A stretch of DNA of 64,000 nucleotides from Fasciola hepatica (taxonomy: Eukaryota > Platyhelminthes > Trematoda > Plagiorchiida > Fasciolidae): NCBI GenBank assembly GCA_948099385.1, contig CANUEZ040000191.1, positions 1,302,001 through 1,366,000 of the forward strand. Reading direction: 5' to 3'. Shown one piece after another: positions 1-14,833 of this stretch. Under the pieces are notes generated by a model. The model did not search any database. It had not been told where the DNA came from and saw only the letters and a list, made by a program, of their open reading frames with translations. Numbering within the stretch: the first letter of the stretch is position 1; each line of letters starts with the position of its first letter. The position numbers were made by a program, and so were the translations under genes.

Positions 1-2600
1 CCAATCCTATGTTCCATCACTTCTCAATTTATCGGCCTAAGTGAAACCAATGCATTCCCTCATGAACAATCCACACAGATTGCTCATACGATGCAATAGA
101 GCAGTAGCAGTGTAGATTTGTATAATATGATTCTCATGCAGCTTGAACACGGAACTGACCATTGAAAATTATGGAAGCACTGTACAGTTGTTTGATCTGC
201 TAAGGGAATCATGAGCATTGCACATGGACAGAGCCCACTCGGAGACACGAACAAGGGTTGAGGTGAACGGTTGTCAGTCGAACACCCAAACCTCAAGGCT
301 ATCCCATATGGGTCTCAAAGCTTTGTTCAACATATACACTACATGATATAGCACAATCCCCAAATTGGCTTCGGCTTTCGCTTTCGCTTTGAACGGTAAC
401 AACCAAATTCTCGCACACCGATCCAATCCTATGTTCCATCACTTCTCTATTTATGGGCCTAAGTAAAACCAAGGCATTCCCTTATGAACAATCCACACAG
501 ATTGCTCATACAATGCAATAGAGCAGTAGCAGAGTAGATTTGTATGATATGACTCTCCATGCAGCTTGACCACTGAACTGACCGTTGAAAATTATGGAAG
601 CACTGTACAGCTGTTTGATCCGCTGAGGGAATCATGAGCATTGCACATGGACAGAGCCCACTCGGAGACACGAACAAGGGTTGAGGTGAACGATTGTCAG
701 TCGAACACCCAAACCACAAGGCTATCCGATATGGGTCTCAACGCTTTGTTCAACATATACACTACATGATATAGCACAATCCCCAAATTGGCTTCGGCTT
801 TCGCTTTCGCTTTGAACGGTAACAACCAAATTCTCGCACACCGATCCAATCCTATGTTCCATCACTTCTCTATTTATGGGCCTAAGTAAAACCAAGGCAT
901 TCCCTTATGAACAATCCACACAGATTGCTCATACAATGCAATAGAGCAGTAGCAGAGTAGATTTGTATAATATGATTCTCCATGCAGCTTGAACACTGAA
1001 CTGACCATTGAAAACTATTGAAGCACTATACAGATGTTTGATCCGCTAAGGGAATCATGAGCATTGCACATGGACAGAGCCCACACGGGGACACGAACAA
1101 GGGTTGAGGTGAACGATTGTCAGTCGAACACCCAAACCACAAGGCTATCCGATATGGGTCTCAACGCTTTGTTCAACATATACAATACATGATATAGCAC
1201 AATCCCCAAATTGGCTTCGGATTCCGCTTTCGCTTTGAACGGTAACAACCAAATTCTCGCACACCGATCCAATCCTATGTTCCATCACTTCTCTATTTAT
1301 GGGCCTAAGTAAAACCAAGGCATTCCCTTATGAACAATCCACACAGATTGCTCATACAATGCAATAGAGCAGTAGCAGAGTAGATTTGTATAATATGACT
1401 CTCCATGCAGCTTGACCACTGAACAGACCGTTGAAAATTATGGAAGCACTGTACAGCTGTTTGATCCGCTGAGGGAATCATGAGCATTGCACATGGACAG
1501 AGCCCACACAGGGACACGAACACGGGTTTGGGTGAACGAATGTCAGTCGAACACCCAAACCACAAGGCTATCCGATATGGGTCTCAACGCTTTGTTCAAC
1601 ATATCCACTACATGATATAGCACAATCCCCAAATTGGCTTCGGCTTTCGCTTTCGCTTTGAACGGTAACAACCAAATTCTCGCACACCGATCCAATCCTA
1701 TGTTCCATCACTTCTCTATTTATGGGCCTAAGTAAAACCGAGGCATTCTCTTATGAACAATCCACACAGATTGCTCATACAATTCAATAGAGCAGTAGCA
1801 GAGTAGATTTGTATAATATGATTCTCCATGCAGCTTGACCACTGAACTGACCATTGAAAATGATGGAAGCACTGTACAGCTGTTTGATCCGCTAAGGGAA
1901 TCATGAGCATTGCACATGGACAGAGCCCACTCGGAGACACGAACAAGGGTTGGGGTGAACGATTGTCAGTCGAACACCCAAACCACAAGGCTATCCCATA
2001 TGGGTCTGAACGCTTTGTTCAAAATATACAATACATGATATAGCACAATCCCCAAATTTGCTTCGGCTTTCGCTTTCGCTTTGAACGGTAACAACCAAAT
2101 TCTCGCACACCGATACAAACCTATGTTCCATCACTTCTCTATTTATGGGCCTAAGTTAAACCAAGGCATTCCCTTATGAACAATCCACACAGATTGCTCA
2201 TACAATGCAATAGAGCAGTAGCAGAGTAGATTTGTATAATATGATTCTCCATGCAGCTTGATCACCGAAGTGATCATTGAAAATTATGCAAGCACCGTAC
2301 AGCTGTTTGATCCGCTAAGGGAATCATGAGCATTGCACATGGACAGAGCCCACACAGGGGACACGAACAAGGGTTTGGGGTGAACGAATGTCAGTCGAAC
2401 ACCCAAACCACAAGGCTGTCCTGTATTGGTCTGAACGCTTTGTTCAACATATACACTACATGATATAGCACAATCCCCAAATTGGCTTCGGCTTTCGCTT
2501 TCGCTTTGAACGGTAACAACCAAATTCTCGCACACCGATCCAATCCTATGTTCCATCACTTCTCTATTTATGGGCCTAAGTAAAACCAAGGCATTCCCTT
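1..2600. repeat. Left-edge subregion with rare variants shared with 52-54 kb
   Basis: Six units carry uncommon variants: tctcaatttatcggcc at about 23, tacgatgcaatag at about 87, tgtatgatatgactctcc at 541, cgatacaaacc at about 2111 and a hairpin-forming variant at 2259-2276. The same variants recur in the same order between 52.32 and 54.16 kb. No gene is present. Confidence 0.75.
2259..2276. other. Hairpin variant tgatcac-cgaa-gtgatca
   Basis: A perfect 7-bp inverted repeat with a four-base loop replaces the usual cttgaacactgaactgacc stretch. It occurs again at 54141-54158 and 57105-57122, each time together with cgatacaaacc about 148 bp upstream, and nowhere else that I found. The usual unit cannot form it. 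Confidence 0.85.
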
Positions 2601-5600
2601 ATGAACAATCCACACAGATTGCTCATACAATGCAATAGAGCAGTAGCAGAGTAGATTTGTATAATATGATTCTCCATGCAGCTTGACCACTGAACTTACC
2701 TTTGAAATTTATGGAGGCACTCTACAGCTGTTTGATCCGCTAAGGGAATCATGAGCATTGCACATGGACAGAGCCCACTCGGAGACACGAACTAGGGTAG
2801 GGGTGAACGATTGTCAGTCGAAAACCCAAACCACAAGTCTATCCGATATGGGTCTCAACCATTTGTTCAACATATACAATACATGATATAGCACAATCCT
2901 CAAATTGGCTTCGGCTTTCGCTTTCGCTTTGAACGGTAACAACCAAATTCTCGCACACCGATCCAATCCCATGTTCCATCACTTCTCTATTTATGGGCCT
3001 AAGTAAAACCAAGGCATTCCCTTATGAACAATCCACACAGATTGCTCATACAATGCAATAGAGCAGTAGCAGAGTAGATTTGTATAATATGATTCTCCAT
3101 GCAGCTTGAACACTGAACTGACCATTGAGATTTATGGAAGCACTGTACAGCTGTTTGATCCGCTAAGGGAATCATGAGCATTGCACATGGACAGAGCCCA
3201 CTCAGAGACACGATCTAGGGTAGGGGTGAACGAATGTCAGTCGAACACCCAAACCACAAGGCTATCCGATATGGGTCTCAACGCTTTGTTCAACATATAC
3301 AATACATGATATAGCACAATCCCCAAATTGGCTTCGGCTTTCGCTTTCGCTTTGAACGGTAACAACCAAATTCTCGCACACCGATCCCATCCTATGTTCC
3401 ATCACTTCTCTATTTATGGGCCTAAGTAAAACCAAGGCATTCCCTTATGAACAATCCACACAGATTGCTCATACAATGCAATAGAGCAGTAGCAGAGTAG
3501 ATTTGAACAATATGATTCTCCATGCAGCTTGAACACTGAACTGACCATTGAAAATGATGGAAGCACTGTACAGCTGTTTGATCCGCTAAGGGAATCATGA
3601 GCATTGCACATGGACAGAGCCCACACGGGGACACGAACAAGGGTTGGGGTGAACGAATGTCAGTCGAACATCCAAACCACAAGGCTATCCGATATGGATC
3701 TCAACGCTTTGTTCAACATATACAATACATGATATAGCACAATCCCCAAATTGGATTCGGCTTTCGCTTTCGCTTTGAACGGTAACAACCGAATTCTCGC
3801 ACACCGATCCAATCCTATGTTCCATCACTTCTCTATTTATGGGCCTAAGTAAAACCAGGACATTCCCTTATGAACAATCCACACAGATTGCTCATACAAT
3901 GCAATAGAGCAGTAGCAGAGTAGATTTGTATAATATGATTCTCCATGCAGCTTGACCACTGAACTTACCTTTGAAATTTATGGAGGCACTCTACAGCTGT
4001 TTGATCCGCTAAGGGAATCATGAGCATTGCACATGGACAGAGCCCACTCGGAGACACGAACTAGGGTAGGGGTGAACGATTGTCAGTCGAAAACCCAAAC
4101 CACCAGGCTATCCCATATGGGTCTCAACCATTTGTTCAACATATACAATACATGATATAGCACAATCCTCAAATTGGCTTCGGCTTTCGCTTTCGCTTTG
4201 AACGGTAACAACCAAATTCTCGCACACCGATCCAATCCTATGTTCCATCATTTCTCTATTTATGGGCCTAAGTAAAACCAAGGCATTCCCTTATGAACAA
4301 TCCACACAGATTGCTCATACAATGCAATAGAGCAGTAGCAGAGTAGATTTGTATAATATGATTCTCCATGCAGCTTGAACACTGAACTTACCTTTGAAAA
4401 TGATGGAAGCACTGTACAGCTGTTTGATCCGCTACGGGAATCATGAGCATTGCTCATGGACTGAGCCCACACGGGGACACGAACAAGGGTTGGGGTGAAC
4501 GAATGTCAGTCGAACATCCAAACCACAAGGCTATCCGATATGGATCTCAACGCTTTGTTCAACATATACAATACATGATATAGCACAATCCTCAAATTGG
4601 CTTCGGCTTTCGCTTTCGCTTTGAACGGTAACAACCAAATTCTCGCACACCGATCCAATCCTATGTTCCATCATTTCTCTATTTATGGGCCTAAGTAAAA
4701 CCAAGGCATTCCCTTATGAACAATCCACACAGATTGCTCATACAATGCAATAGAGCAGTAGCAGAGTAGATTTGTATAATATGATTCTCCATGCAGCTAG
4801 ACCAATGAACTGACCATTGAAATTTATGGAAGCACTGTACAGCTGTTTGATCCGCTAAGGGAATCATGAGCATTGCACATGGACAGTGCCCATTCGGAGA
4901 CACGAACAAGGGTTGGGGTGAACGAATGTCAGTCGAACACCCAAACCACAAGGCTATCCGATATGGGTCTCAACGCTTCGTTCAACATATACACTACATG
5001 ATATAGCACAATCCCCAAATTTGCTTCGCCTTTCGCTTTCGCTTTGAACGGTAACAACCAAATTCTCGCACACCGATCCAATCCTATGTTCCATCACTTC
5101 TCTATTTATGGGCCTTAGTAAAACCAAGGCATTCCCTTATGAACAATCCACACAGATTGCTCATACAATGCAATAGAGCAGTAGCAGAGTAGATTTGTAT
5201 AATATGATTCTCCATGCAGCTTGAACACTGAACTGACCATTGAAATTTATGGAAGCACTGTACAGCTGTTTGATCCGCTAAGGGAATCATGAGCATTGCA
5301 CATGGACAGAGCCCACTCAGAGACACGAACTAGGGTAGGGGTGAACGAATGTCCGTCGAAAACCCAAACCACAAGGCTATCCCATATGGGTCTCAACGCT
5401 TTGTTCAACATATACACTACATGATATAGCACAATCCCCAAATTGGCTTCGGATTCCGCTTTCGCTTTGAACGGTAACAACCAAATTCTCGCACACCGAT
5501 CCAATCCCATGTTCCATCATTTCTCCATTTATGGGCCTTAGTAAAACCAAGGCATTCCCTCATGAACAATCCACACAGATTGCTCATACAATGCAATAGA

Positions 5601-8600
5601 GCAGTAGCAGTGTAGATTTGTATAATATGATTCTCCATGCAGCTTGAACACGGAACTGACCATTGAAAATTATGGAAGCACTGTACAGCTGTTTGATCCG
5701 CTAAGGGAATCATGAGCATTGCACATGGACAGAGCCCACACAGGGACACGAACACGGGTTTGGGTGAACGAACGTCATTCGAACACCCAAACCACAAGGC
5801 CATCCCATATGGGTCTCAACGCTTTGTTCAACATATACACTACATGATATAGCACAATCCCCAAATTGGCTTCGGCTTTCGCTTTCGCTTTGAACGGTAA
5901 CAACCAAATTCTCGCACACAGATCCAATCCTATGTTTCATCACTTCTCTATTTATGGGCCTAAGTAAAACCAAGGCATTCCCTTATGAACAATCCACACA
6001 GATTGCTCATACAATGCAATAGAGCAGTAGCAGAGTAGATTTGTATAATATGATTCTCCATGCAGCTTGAACACTGAACTGACCATTGAAATTTATGGAA
6101 GCACTGTACAGCTGTTTGATCCGCTAAGGGAATCATGAGCATTGCACATGGACAGAGCCCACTCGGAGACACGAACTAGGGTAGGGGTGAACGAATGTCA
6201 GTCGAAAACCCAAACCACAAGGCTATCCGATATGGATCTCAACGCTTTGTTCAACATATACACTACATGATATAGCACAATCCCCAAATTGGCTTCGGCT
6301 TTCGCTTTCGCTTTGAACGGTAACAACCAAATTCTCGCACAACGATCCAATCCTTTGTTCCATCACTTTTCTTTTTATGGGCCTTAGTAAAACCAAGGCA
6401 TTCCCTTATGAACAATCCACACAGATTGCTCATACAATGCAATAGAGCAGTAGCAGAGTAGATTTGAACAATATGATTCTCCATGCAGCTTGAACACTGA
6501 ACTTACCTTTGAAATTTATGTAGGCACTCTACAGCTGTTTGATCCGCTTAGGGAATCATGAGCATTGCACATGGACAGAGCCCACTCGGAGACACGAACT
6601 AGGGTAGGGGTGAACGAATGTCAGTCGAAAACTCAAACCACAAGGCTATCCGATATGGGTTTCAACGCTTTGTTCAACATATACACTACATGATATAGCA
6701 CAATCCCCAAATTGGCTTCGGCTTTCGCTTTCGCTTTGAACGGTAACAACCAAATTCTCGCACACCGATCCAATCCTATGTTCCATCACTTCTCTATTTA
6801 TGGGCCTAAGTAAAACCAAGGCATTCCCTTATGAACAATCCACACAGATTGCTCATACAATGCAATAGAGCAGTAGCAGAGTAGATTTGTATAATATGAT
6901 TCTCCATGCAGCTTGAACACTGAACTGACCATTGAAATTTATGGAAGCACTGTACAGCTGTTTGATCCGCTGAGGGAATCATGAGCATTGCACATGGACA
7001 GAGCCCACTCGGAGACACGAACTAGGGTAGGGGTGAACGAATGTCAGTCGAAAACCCAAACCTCAAGGCTATCCCATATGGGACTCAACGCTTTGTTCAA
7101 CATATACACTACATGATATAGCACAATCCCCAAATTGGCTTCGGCTTTCTCTTTCGCTTTGAACGGTAACAACCAAATTCTCGCACACCGATCCAATCCT
7201 ATGTTCCATCACTTCTCTATTTATGGGCCTAAGTAAAACCAAGGCATTCCCTTATGAACAATCCACACAGATTGCTCATACAATGCAATAGAGCAGTAGC
7301 AGAGTAGATTTGTATAATATGATTCTCCATGCAGCTTGAACACTGAACTGACCATTGAAATTTATGGAAGCACTGTACAGCTGTTTGATCCGCTAAGGGA
7401 ATCATGAGCATTGCACATGGACAGTGCCCACTCGGAGACACGAACAAGGGTAGGGGTGAACGAATGTCAGTCGAAAACCCAAACCACAAGGCTATCCGAT
7501 ATGGGTCTCAACGCTTCGTTCAACATATACAATACATGATATAGCAAAATCCCCAAATTGGCTTCGGCTTTCGCTTTCGCTTTGAACGGTAACAACCAAA
7601 TTCTCGCACAACGATCCAATCCTATGTTCCATCACTTCTCTATTTATGGGCCTTAGTAAAACCAAGGCATTCCCTTATGAACAATCCACACAGATTGCTC
7701 ATACAATGCAATAGAGCAGTAGCAGAGTAGATTTGTATAATATGATTCTCCATGCAGCTTGAACACTGAACTGACCATTGAAATTTATGGAAGCACTGTA
7801 CAGCTGTTTGATCCGCTAAGGGAATCATGAGCATTGCACATGGACAGAGCCCACACGGGGACACGAACAAGGGTTGGGGTGAACGAATGTCAGTCGAACA
7901 CCCAAACCACAAGGCTATCCGATATGGGTCTCAACGCTTTGTTCAACATATACACTACATGATATAGCACAATCCCCAAATTGGCTTCGGCTTTCGCTTT
8001 GAACGGTAACAACCAAATTCTCGCACACCGATCCAATCCCATGTTCCATCACTTCTCCATTTATGGGCCTAAGTAAAACCAAGGCATTCTCTCATGAACA
8101 ATCCACACAGATTGCTCATACAATGCAATGGAGCAGTAGCAGAGTAGATTTGTATAATATGATTCTCCATGCAGCTTGAACACTGAACTGACCATTGAAA
8201 ATTATGGAAGCACTGTACAGCTGTTTGATCCGCTAAGGGAATCATGAGCATTGCACATGGACAGAGCCCACACGGGGACACGAACAAGGGTTTGGGGTGA
8301 ACGAATGTCAGTCGAACACCCAAACCACAAGGCTATCCGATATGGGTCTCAACGCTTTGTTCAACATATACACTACATGATATAGCACAATCCCCAAATT
8401 GGCTTCGGCTTTCGCTTTCGCTTTGAACGGTAACAACCAAATTCTCGCACACCGATCCAATCTTATGTTTCATCACTTCTCTATTTATGGGCCTAAGTAA
8501 AACCAAGGCATTCCCTCATGAACAATCCACACAGATTGCTCATACAATGCAATAGAGCAGTAGCAGAGTAGATTTGTATAATATGATTCTCCATGCAGCT

Positions 8601-10600
8601 TGAACACTGAACTGACCATTGAAATTTATGGAAGCACTACACAGCTGTTTGATCCGCTAAGGGAATCATGAGCATTGCACATGGACAGAGCCCACTCAGA
8701 GACACGATCTAGGGTTGGGGTGAACGAATGTCAGTCGAAAACCCAAACCACAAGGCTATCCCATATGGGACTCAACGCTTTGTTCAACATATACACTACA
8801 TGATATAGCACAATCCCCAAATTGGCTTCGGCTTTCGCTTTCGCTTTGAACGGTAACAACCAAATTCTCGCACACCGATCCAATCCTATGTTCCATCACT
8901 TCTCTATTTATGGGCCTAAGTAAAACCAAGGCATTCCTTTATGAACAATCCACACAGATTGCTCATACAATGCAATAGAGCAGTAGCAGAGTAGATTTGT
9001 ATAATATGATTCTCCATGCAGCTTGAACACTGAACTGACCATTGAAATTTATGGAAGCACTGTACAGCTGTTTGATCCGCTAAGGGAATCATGAGCATTG
9101 CACATGGACAGTGCCCACTCGGAGACACGAACAAGGGTAGGGATGAACGAATGTCAGTCGAAAACCCAAACCACAAGGCTATCCGATATGGGTCTGAACG
9201 CTTTGTTCAACATATACACTACATGATATAGCACAATCCCCAAATTGGCTTCGGCTTTCGCTTTCGCTTTGAACGGTAACAACCAAATTCTCGCACACCG
9301 ATCCAATCTTATGTTCCATCACTTCTCTTTTTATGGGCCTTAGTAAATCCAAGGCATTCCCTTATGAACAATCCACACAGATTGCTCATACAATGCAATA
9401 GAGCAGTAGCAGAGTAGATTTGTATAATATGATTCTCCATGCAGATTGAACACTGAACTGACCATTGAAAATTATGGAAGCACTGTACAGCTATTTCATC
9501 CGCTAAGGGGATCATGAGCATTGCACATGGACAGAGCCCACTCAGAGACACGATCTAGGGTAGGGGTGAACGAATGTCAGTCGAACACCCAAACCACAAG
9601 GCTATCCGATATGGGTCTCAACGCTTTGTTCAACATATACACTACATGATATAGCACAATCCCCAAATTGGCTTCGGCTTTCGCTTTCGCTTTGAACGGT
9701 AACAACCAAATTCTCGCACACCGATCCAATCCTATGTTCCATCATTTCTCTATTTATGGGCCTAAGTAAAACCAAGGCATTCCCTTATGAACAATCCACA
9801 CAGATTGCTCATACAATGCAATAGAGCAGTAGCAGAGTAGATTTGTATAATATGATTCTCCATGCAGCTTGAACACTGAACTGACCATTGAAATTTATGG
9901 AAGCACTGTACAGCTGTTTGATCCGCTAAGGGAATCATGAGCATTGCACATGGACAGAGCCCACTCGGAGACACGAACAAGGGTTGGGGTGAACGAATGT
10001 CAGTCGAAAACCCAAACCACAAGGCTATCCCATATGGGACTCAACGCCTTGTTCAACATATACACTACATGATATAGCACAATCCCCAAATTGGCTTCGG
10101 CTTTCGCTTTCGCTTTGAACGGTAACAACCAAATTCTCGCACACCGATCCAGTCCTATGTTCCATCACTTCTCTATTTATGGGCCTAAGTAAAAGCAAGG
10201 CATTCCCTCATGAACAATCCACACAGATTGCTCATACAATGCAATAGAGCAGTAGCAGAGTATATTTGTATAATATGATTCTCCATGCAGCTTGAACACT
10301 GAACTGACCATTGAAAATGATGGAAGCACTGTACAGCTGTTTGATCCGCTAAGGGAATCATGAGCATTGCACATGGACAGTGCCCACTCGGAGACACGAA
10401 CAAGGGTAGGGATGAACGAATGTCAGTCGAAAACCCAAACCACAAGGCTATCCCATATGGGTCTCAACGCTTTGTTCAACATATACACTACATGATATAG
10501 CACAATCCCCAAATTGGCTTCGGCTTTCGCTTTCGCTTTGAACGGTAACAACCAAATTCTCGCACACCGATCCAATCTTATGTTCCATCACTTCTCTTTT
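2600..10600. repeat. Satellite subregion with local 2- and 3-unit duplications
   Basis: Units here mostly have gaaatttatgg. A rare block (cttacctttgaaatttatgg with tcaaccatttg and cctcaaattgg) occurs at about 2685-2935 and again 1,269 bp (three units) later at 3954-4204. A second marker pair (cgaacatccaaacc with atatggatctc) repeats at about 3665 and 4511, two units apart. The variant ctcagagacacgatct occurs at about 3202, 8695 and 9541, and cagtgcccac or cagtgcccat at about 4885, 7423, 9110 and 10379. One unit is 417 bp (7652-8068) through loss of a 6-bp microrepeat copy. Confidence 0.75.
7652..8068. repeat. 417-bp unit: loss of one 6-bp microrepeat copy
   Basis: The stretch at 7991-8000 reads ctttcgcttt followed directly by gaacgg, one tttcgc copy fewer than usual. 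The rest of the unit is ordinary. This is a typical slippage event and has not been amplified elsewhere in the window. Confidence 0.85.
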
Positions 10601-12711
10601 TATGGGCCTTAGTAAATCCAAGGCATTCCCTTATGAACAATCCACACAGATTGCTCATACAATGCAATAGAGCAGTAGCAGAGTAGATTTGTATAATATG
10701 ATTCTCCATGCAGCTTGAACACTGAACTGACCATTGAAAATTATGGAAGCACTGTACAGCTGTTTGATCCGCTAAGGGAATCATGAGCATTGCACATGGA
10801 CAGAGCCCACTCGGAGACACGAACAAGGGTTGGGGTGAACGAATGTCAGTCGAAAACCCAAACCTCAAGGCTATCCCATATGGGACTCAACGCCTTGTTC
10901 AACATATACACTACGTGATATAGCACAATCCCCAAATTGGCTTCGGCTTTCGCTTTCGCTTTGAACGGTAACAACCGAATTCTCGCACACCGATCCAATC
11001 CTATGTTCCATCATTTCTCTATTTATGGGCCTAAGTAAAACCAAGGCATTCCCTCATGAACAATCCACACAGATTGCTCATACAATGCAATAGAGCAGTA
11101 GCAGAGTAGATTTGTATAATATGATTCTCCATGCAGCTTGAACACTGAACTGACCATTGAAATTTATGGAAGCACTGTACAGCTGTTTGATCCGCTAAGG
11201 GAATCATGAGCATTGCACATGGACAGAGCCCACTCGGAGACACCAACAAGGGTTGGGGTGAACGAATGTCAGTCGAAAACCCAAACCTCAAGGCTATCCC
11301 ATATGGGACTCAACGCCTTGTTCAACATATACACTACATGATATAGCACAATCCCCAAATTGGCTTCGGCTTTCGCTTTCCTTTCAACGGTAACAACCGA
11401 ATTCTCGCACACCGATCCAATCCTATGTTCCATCACTTCTCTATTTATGGGCCTAAGTGAAACCAAGGCATTCCCTTATGAACAATCCACACAGATTGCT
11501 CATACAATGCAATAGAGCAGTAGCAGAGTAGATTTGTATAATATGATTCTCCATGCAGCTTGAACACTGAACTGACCATTGAAATTTATGGAAGCACTGT
11601 ACAGCTGTTTGATCCGCTAAGGGAATCATGAGCATTGCACATGGACAGAGCCCACTCGGAGACACGAACAAGGGTTGGGGTGAACGAATGTCAGTCGAAA
11701 ACCCAAACCACAAGGCTATCCGATAAGTCTCACTATGCGTCCTTCAACATATACAATACATGATATAGCACAATCCCCAAATTGGCTTCGGCTTTCGCTT
11801 TCGCTTTGAACGGTAACAACCAAATTCTCGCACACCGATCCAATCCTATGTTCCATCATTTCTCTATTTATGGGCCTAAGTAAAACCAAGGCATTCCCTT
11901 ATGAACAATCCACACAGATTGCTCATACAATGCAATAGAGCAGTAGCAGAGTAGATTTGTATAATATGATTCTCCATGCAGCTTGAACACTGAACTGACC
12001 ATTGAAATTTATGGAAGCACTGTACAGCTGTTTGATCCGCTAAGGGAATCATGAGCATTGCACATGGACAGAGCCCAAACGGGGACACGAACAAGGGTTG
12101 GGGTGAACGAATGTCAGTCGAACATCCAAACCACAAGGCTATCCGATATGGATCTCAACGCTTTGTTCAACATATACACTATATGATATAGCACAATCCC
12201 CAAATTGGCTTCTGATTCCGCTTTCGCTTTGAACGGTAACAACCAAATTCTCGCACACCGATCCAATCCTATGTTCCATCACTTCTCCATTTATGGGCCT
12301 AAGTAAAACCAAGGCATTCCCTCATGAACAATCCACACAGATTGCTCATACAATGCAAAAGAGCAGTAGCAGAGAAGTTTTGTATAATATGATTCTCCAT
12401 GCAGCTAGAACACTGAAATTACCTTTGAAATTTATGGAGGCACTCTACAGCTGTTTGATCCGCTAAGGGAATCATGAGCATTGCACATGGACAGAGCCCA
12501 CTCGGAGACACGAACTAGGGTTGGGGTGAAAGAATGTCAGTCGAACACCCAAACCACAAGTTTATCCATAAGGGTCTCAACGCTTTGTTCAACATATACA
12601 CTACACGATATAGCACAATCCCCAAATTGGCTTCGGCTTTCGCTTTCGCTTTGAACGGTAACAACCAAATTCTCGCACACCGATCCAATCCTATGTTCCA
12701 TCATTTCTCTA
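10599..12711. repeat. Five-unit higher-order repeat, copy 1 (2,113 bp)
   Basis: This block is followed directly by a near-identical copy at 12712-14824. Diagnostic variants shared at an offset of exactly 2,113 bp: agtaaatcca, cactacgtgat, gacaccaacaag, ctttcctttcaac, gataagtctcactatgcg, gcccaaacgg, cttctgattccg, gcaaaagagc, gagaagttttg and tttatccataaggg. The match begins after a mismatch at 10598 and ends at a mismatch at 12723. The only internal difference I noticed is tcgaaaaccc against tcgaacaccc near 11699 and 13812. Confidence 0.9.
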
Positions 12712-14824
12712 TTTATGGGCCTTAGTAAATCCAAGGCATTCCCTTATGAACAATCCACACAGATTGCTCATACAATGCAATAGAGCAGTAGCAGAGTAGA
12801 TTTGTATAATATGATTCTCCATGCAGCTTGAACACTGAACTGACCATTGAAAATTATGGAAGCACTGTACAGCTGTTTGATCCGCTAAGGGAATCATGAG
12901 CATTGCACATGGACAGAGCCCACTCGGAGACACGAACAAGGGTTGGGGTGAACGAATGTCAGTCGAAAACCCAAACCTCAAGGCTATCCCATATGGGACT
13001 CAACGCCTTGTTCAACATATACACTACGTGATATAGCACAATCCCCAAATTGGCTTCGGCTTTCGCTTTCGCTTTGAACGGTAACAACCGAATTCTCGCA
13101 CACCGATCCAATCCTATGTTCCATCATTTCTCTATTTATGGGCCTAAGTAAAACCAAGGCATTCCCTCATGAACAATCCACACAGATTGCTCATACAATG
13201 CAATAGAGCAGTAGCAGAGTAGATTTGTATAATATGATTCTCCATGCAGCTTGAACACTGAACTGACCATTGAAATTTATGGAAGCACTGTACAGCTGTT
13301 TGATCCGCTAAGGGAATCATGAGCATTGCACATGGACAGAGCCCACTCGGAGACACCAACAAGGGTTGGGGTGAACGAATGTCAGTCGAAAACCCAAACC
13401 TCAAGGCTATCCCATATGGGACTCAACGCCTTGTTCAACATATACACTACATGATATAGCACAATCCCCAAATTGGCTTCGGCTTTCGCTTTCCTTTCAA
13501 CGGTAACAACCGAATTCTCGCACACCGATCCAATCCTATGTTCCATCACTTCTCTATTTATGGGCCTAAGTGAAACCAAGGCATTCCCTTATGAACAATC
13601 CACACAGATTGCTCATACAATGCAATAGAGCAGTAGCAGAGTAGATTTGTATAATATGATTCTCCATGCAGCTTGAACACTGAACTGACCATTGAAATTT
13701 ATGGAAGCACTGTACAGCTGTTTGATCCGCTAAGGGAATCATGAGCATTGCACATGGACAGAGCCCACTCGGAGACACGAACAAGGGTTGGGGTGAACGA
13801 ATGTCAGTCGAACACCCAAACCACAAGGCTATCCGATAAGTCTCACTATGCGTCCTTCAACATATACAATACATGATATAGCACAATCCCCAAATTGGCT
13901 TCGGCTTTCGCTTTCGCTTTGAACGGTAACAACCAAATTCTCGCACACCGATCCAATCCTATGTTCCATCATTTCTCTATTTATGGGCCTAAGTAAAACC
14001 AAGGCATTCCCTTATGAACAATCCACACAGATTGCTCATACAATGCAATAGAGCAGTAGCAGAGTAGATTTGTATAATATGATTCTCCATGCAGCTTGAA
14101 CACTGAACTGACCATTGAAATTTATGGAAGCACTGTACAGCTGTTTGATCCGCTAAGGGAATCATGAGCATTGCACATGGACAGAGCCCAAACGGGGACA
14201 CGAACAAGGGTTGGGGTGAACGAATGTCAGTCGAACATCCAAACCACAAGGCTATCCGATATGGATCTCAACGCTTTGTTCAACATATACACTATATGAT
14301 ATAGCACAATCCCCAAATTGGCTTCTGATTCCGCTTTCGCTTTGAACGGTAACAACCAAATTCTCGCACACCGATCCAATCCTATGTTCCATCACTTCTC
14401 CATTTATGGGCCTAAGTAAAACCAAGGCATTCCCTCATGAACAATCCACACAGATTGCTCATACAATGCAAAAGAGCAGTAGCAGAGAAGTTTTGTATAA
14501 TATGATTCTCCATGCAGCTAGAACACTGAAATTACCTTTGAAATTTATGGAGGCACTCTACAGCTGTTTGATCCGCTAAGGGAATCATGAGCATTGCACA
14601 TGGACAGAGCCCACTCGGAGACACGAACTAGGGTTGGGGTGAAAGAATGTCAGTCGAACACCCAAACCACAAGTTTATCCATAAGGGTCTCAACGCTTTG
14701 TTCAACATATACACTACACGATATAGCACAATCCCCAAATTGGCTTCGGCTTTCGCTTTCGCTTTGAACGGTAACAACCAAATTCTCGCACACCGATCCA
14801 ATCCTATGTTCCATCATTTCTCTA
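12712..14824. repeat. Five-unit higher-order repeat, copy 2 (2,113 bp)
   Basis: Near-identical tandem copy of 10599-12711. The match at this offset runs a few bases past the block, to 14835, as expected for unequal exchange between in-register units. The very low divergence compared with neighbouring units points to a recent event, or possibly to an assembly duplication. Confidence 0.9.
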
Positions 14825-14833
14825 TTTATGGGC

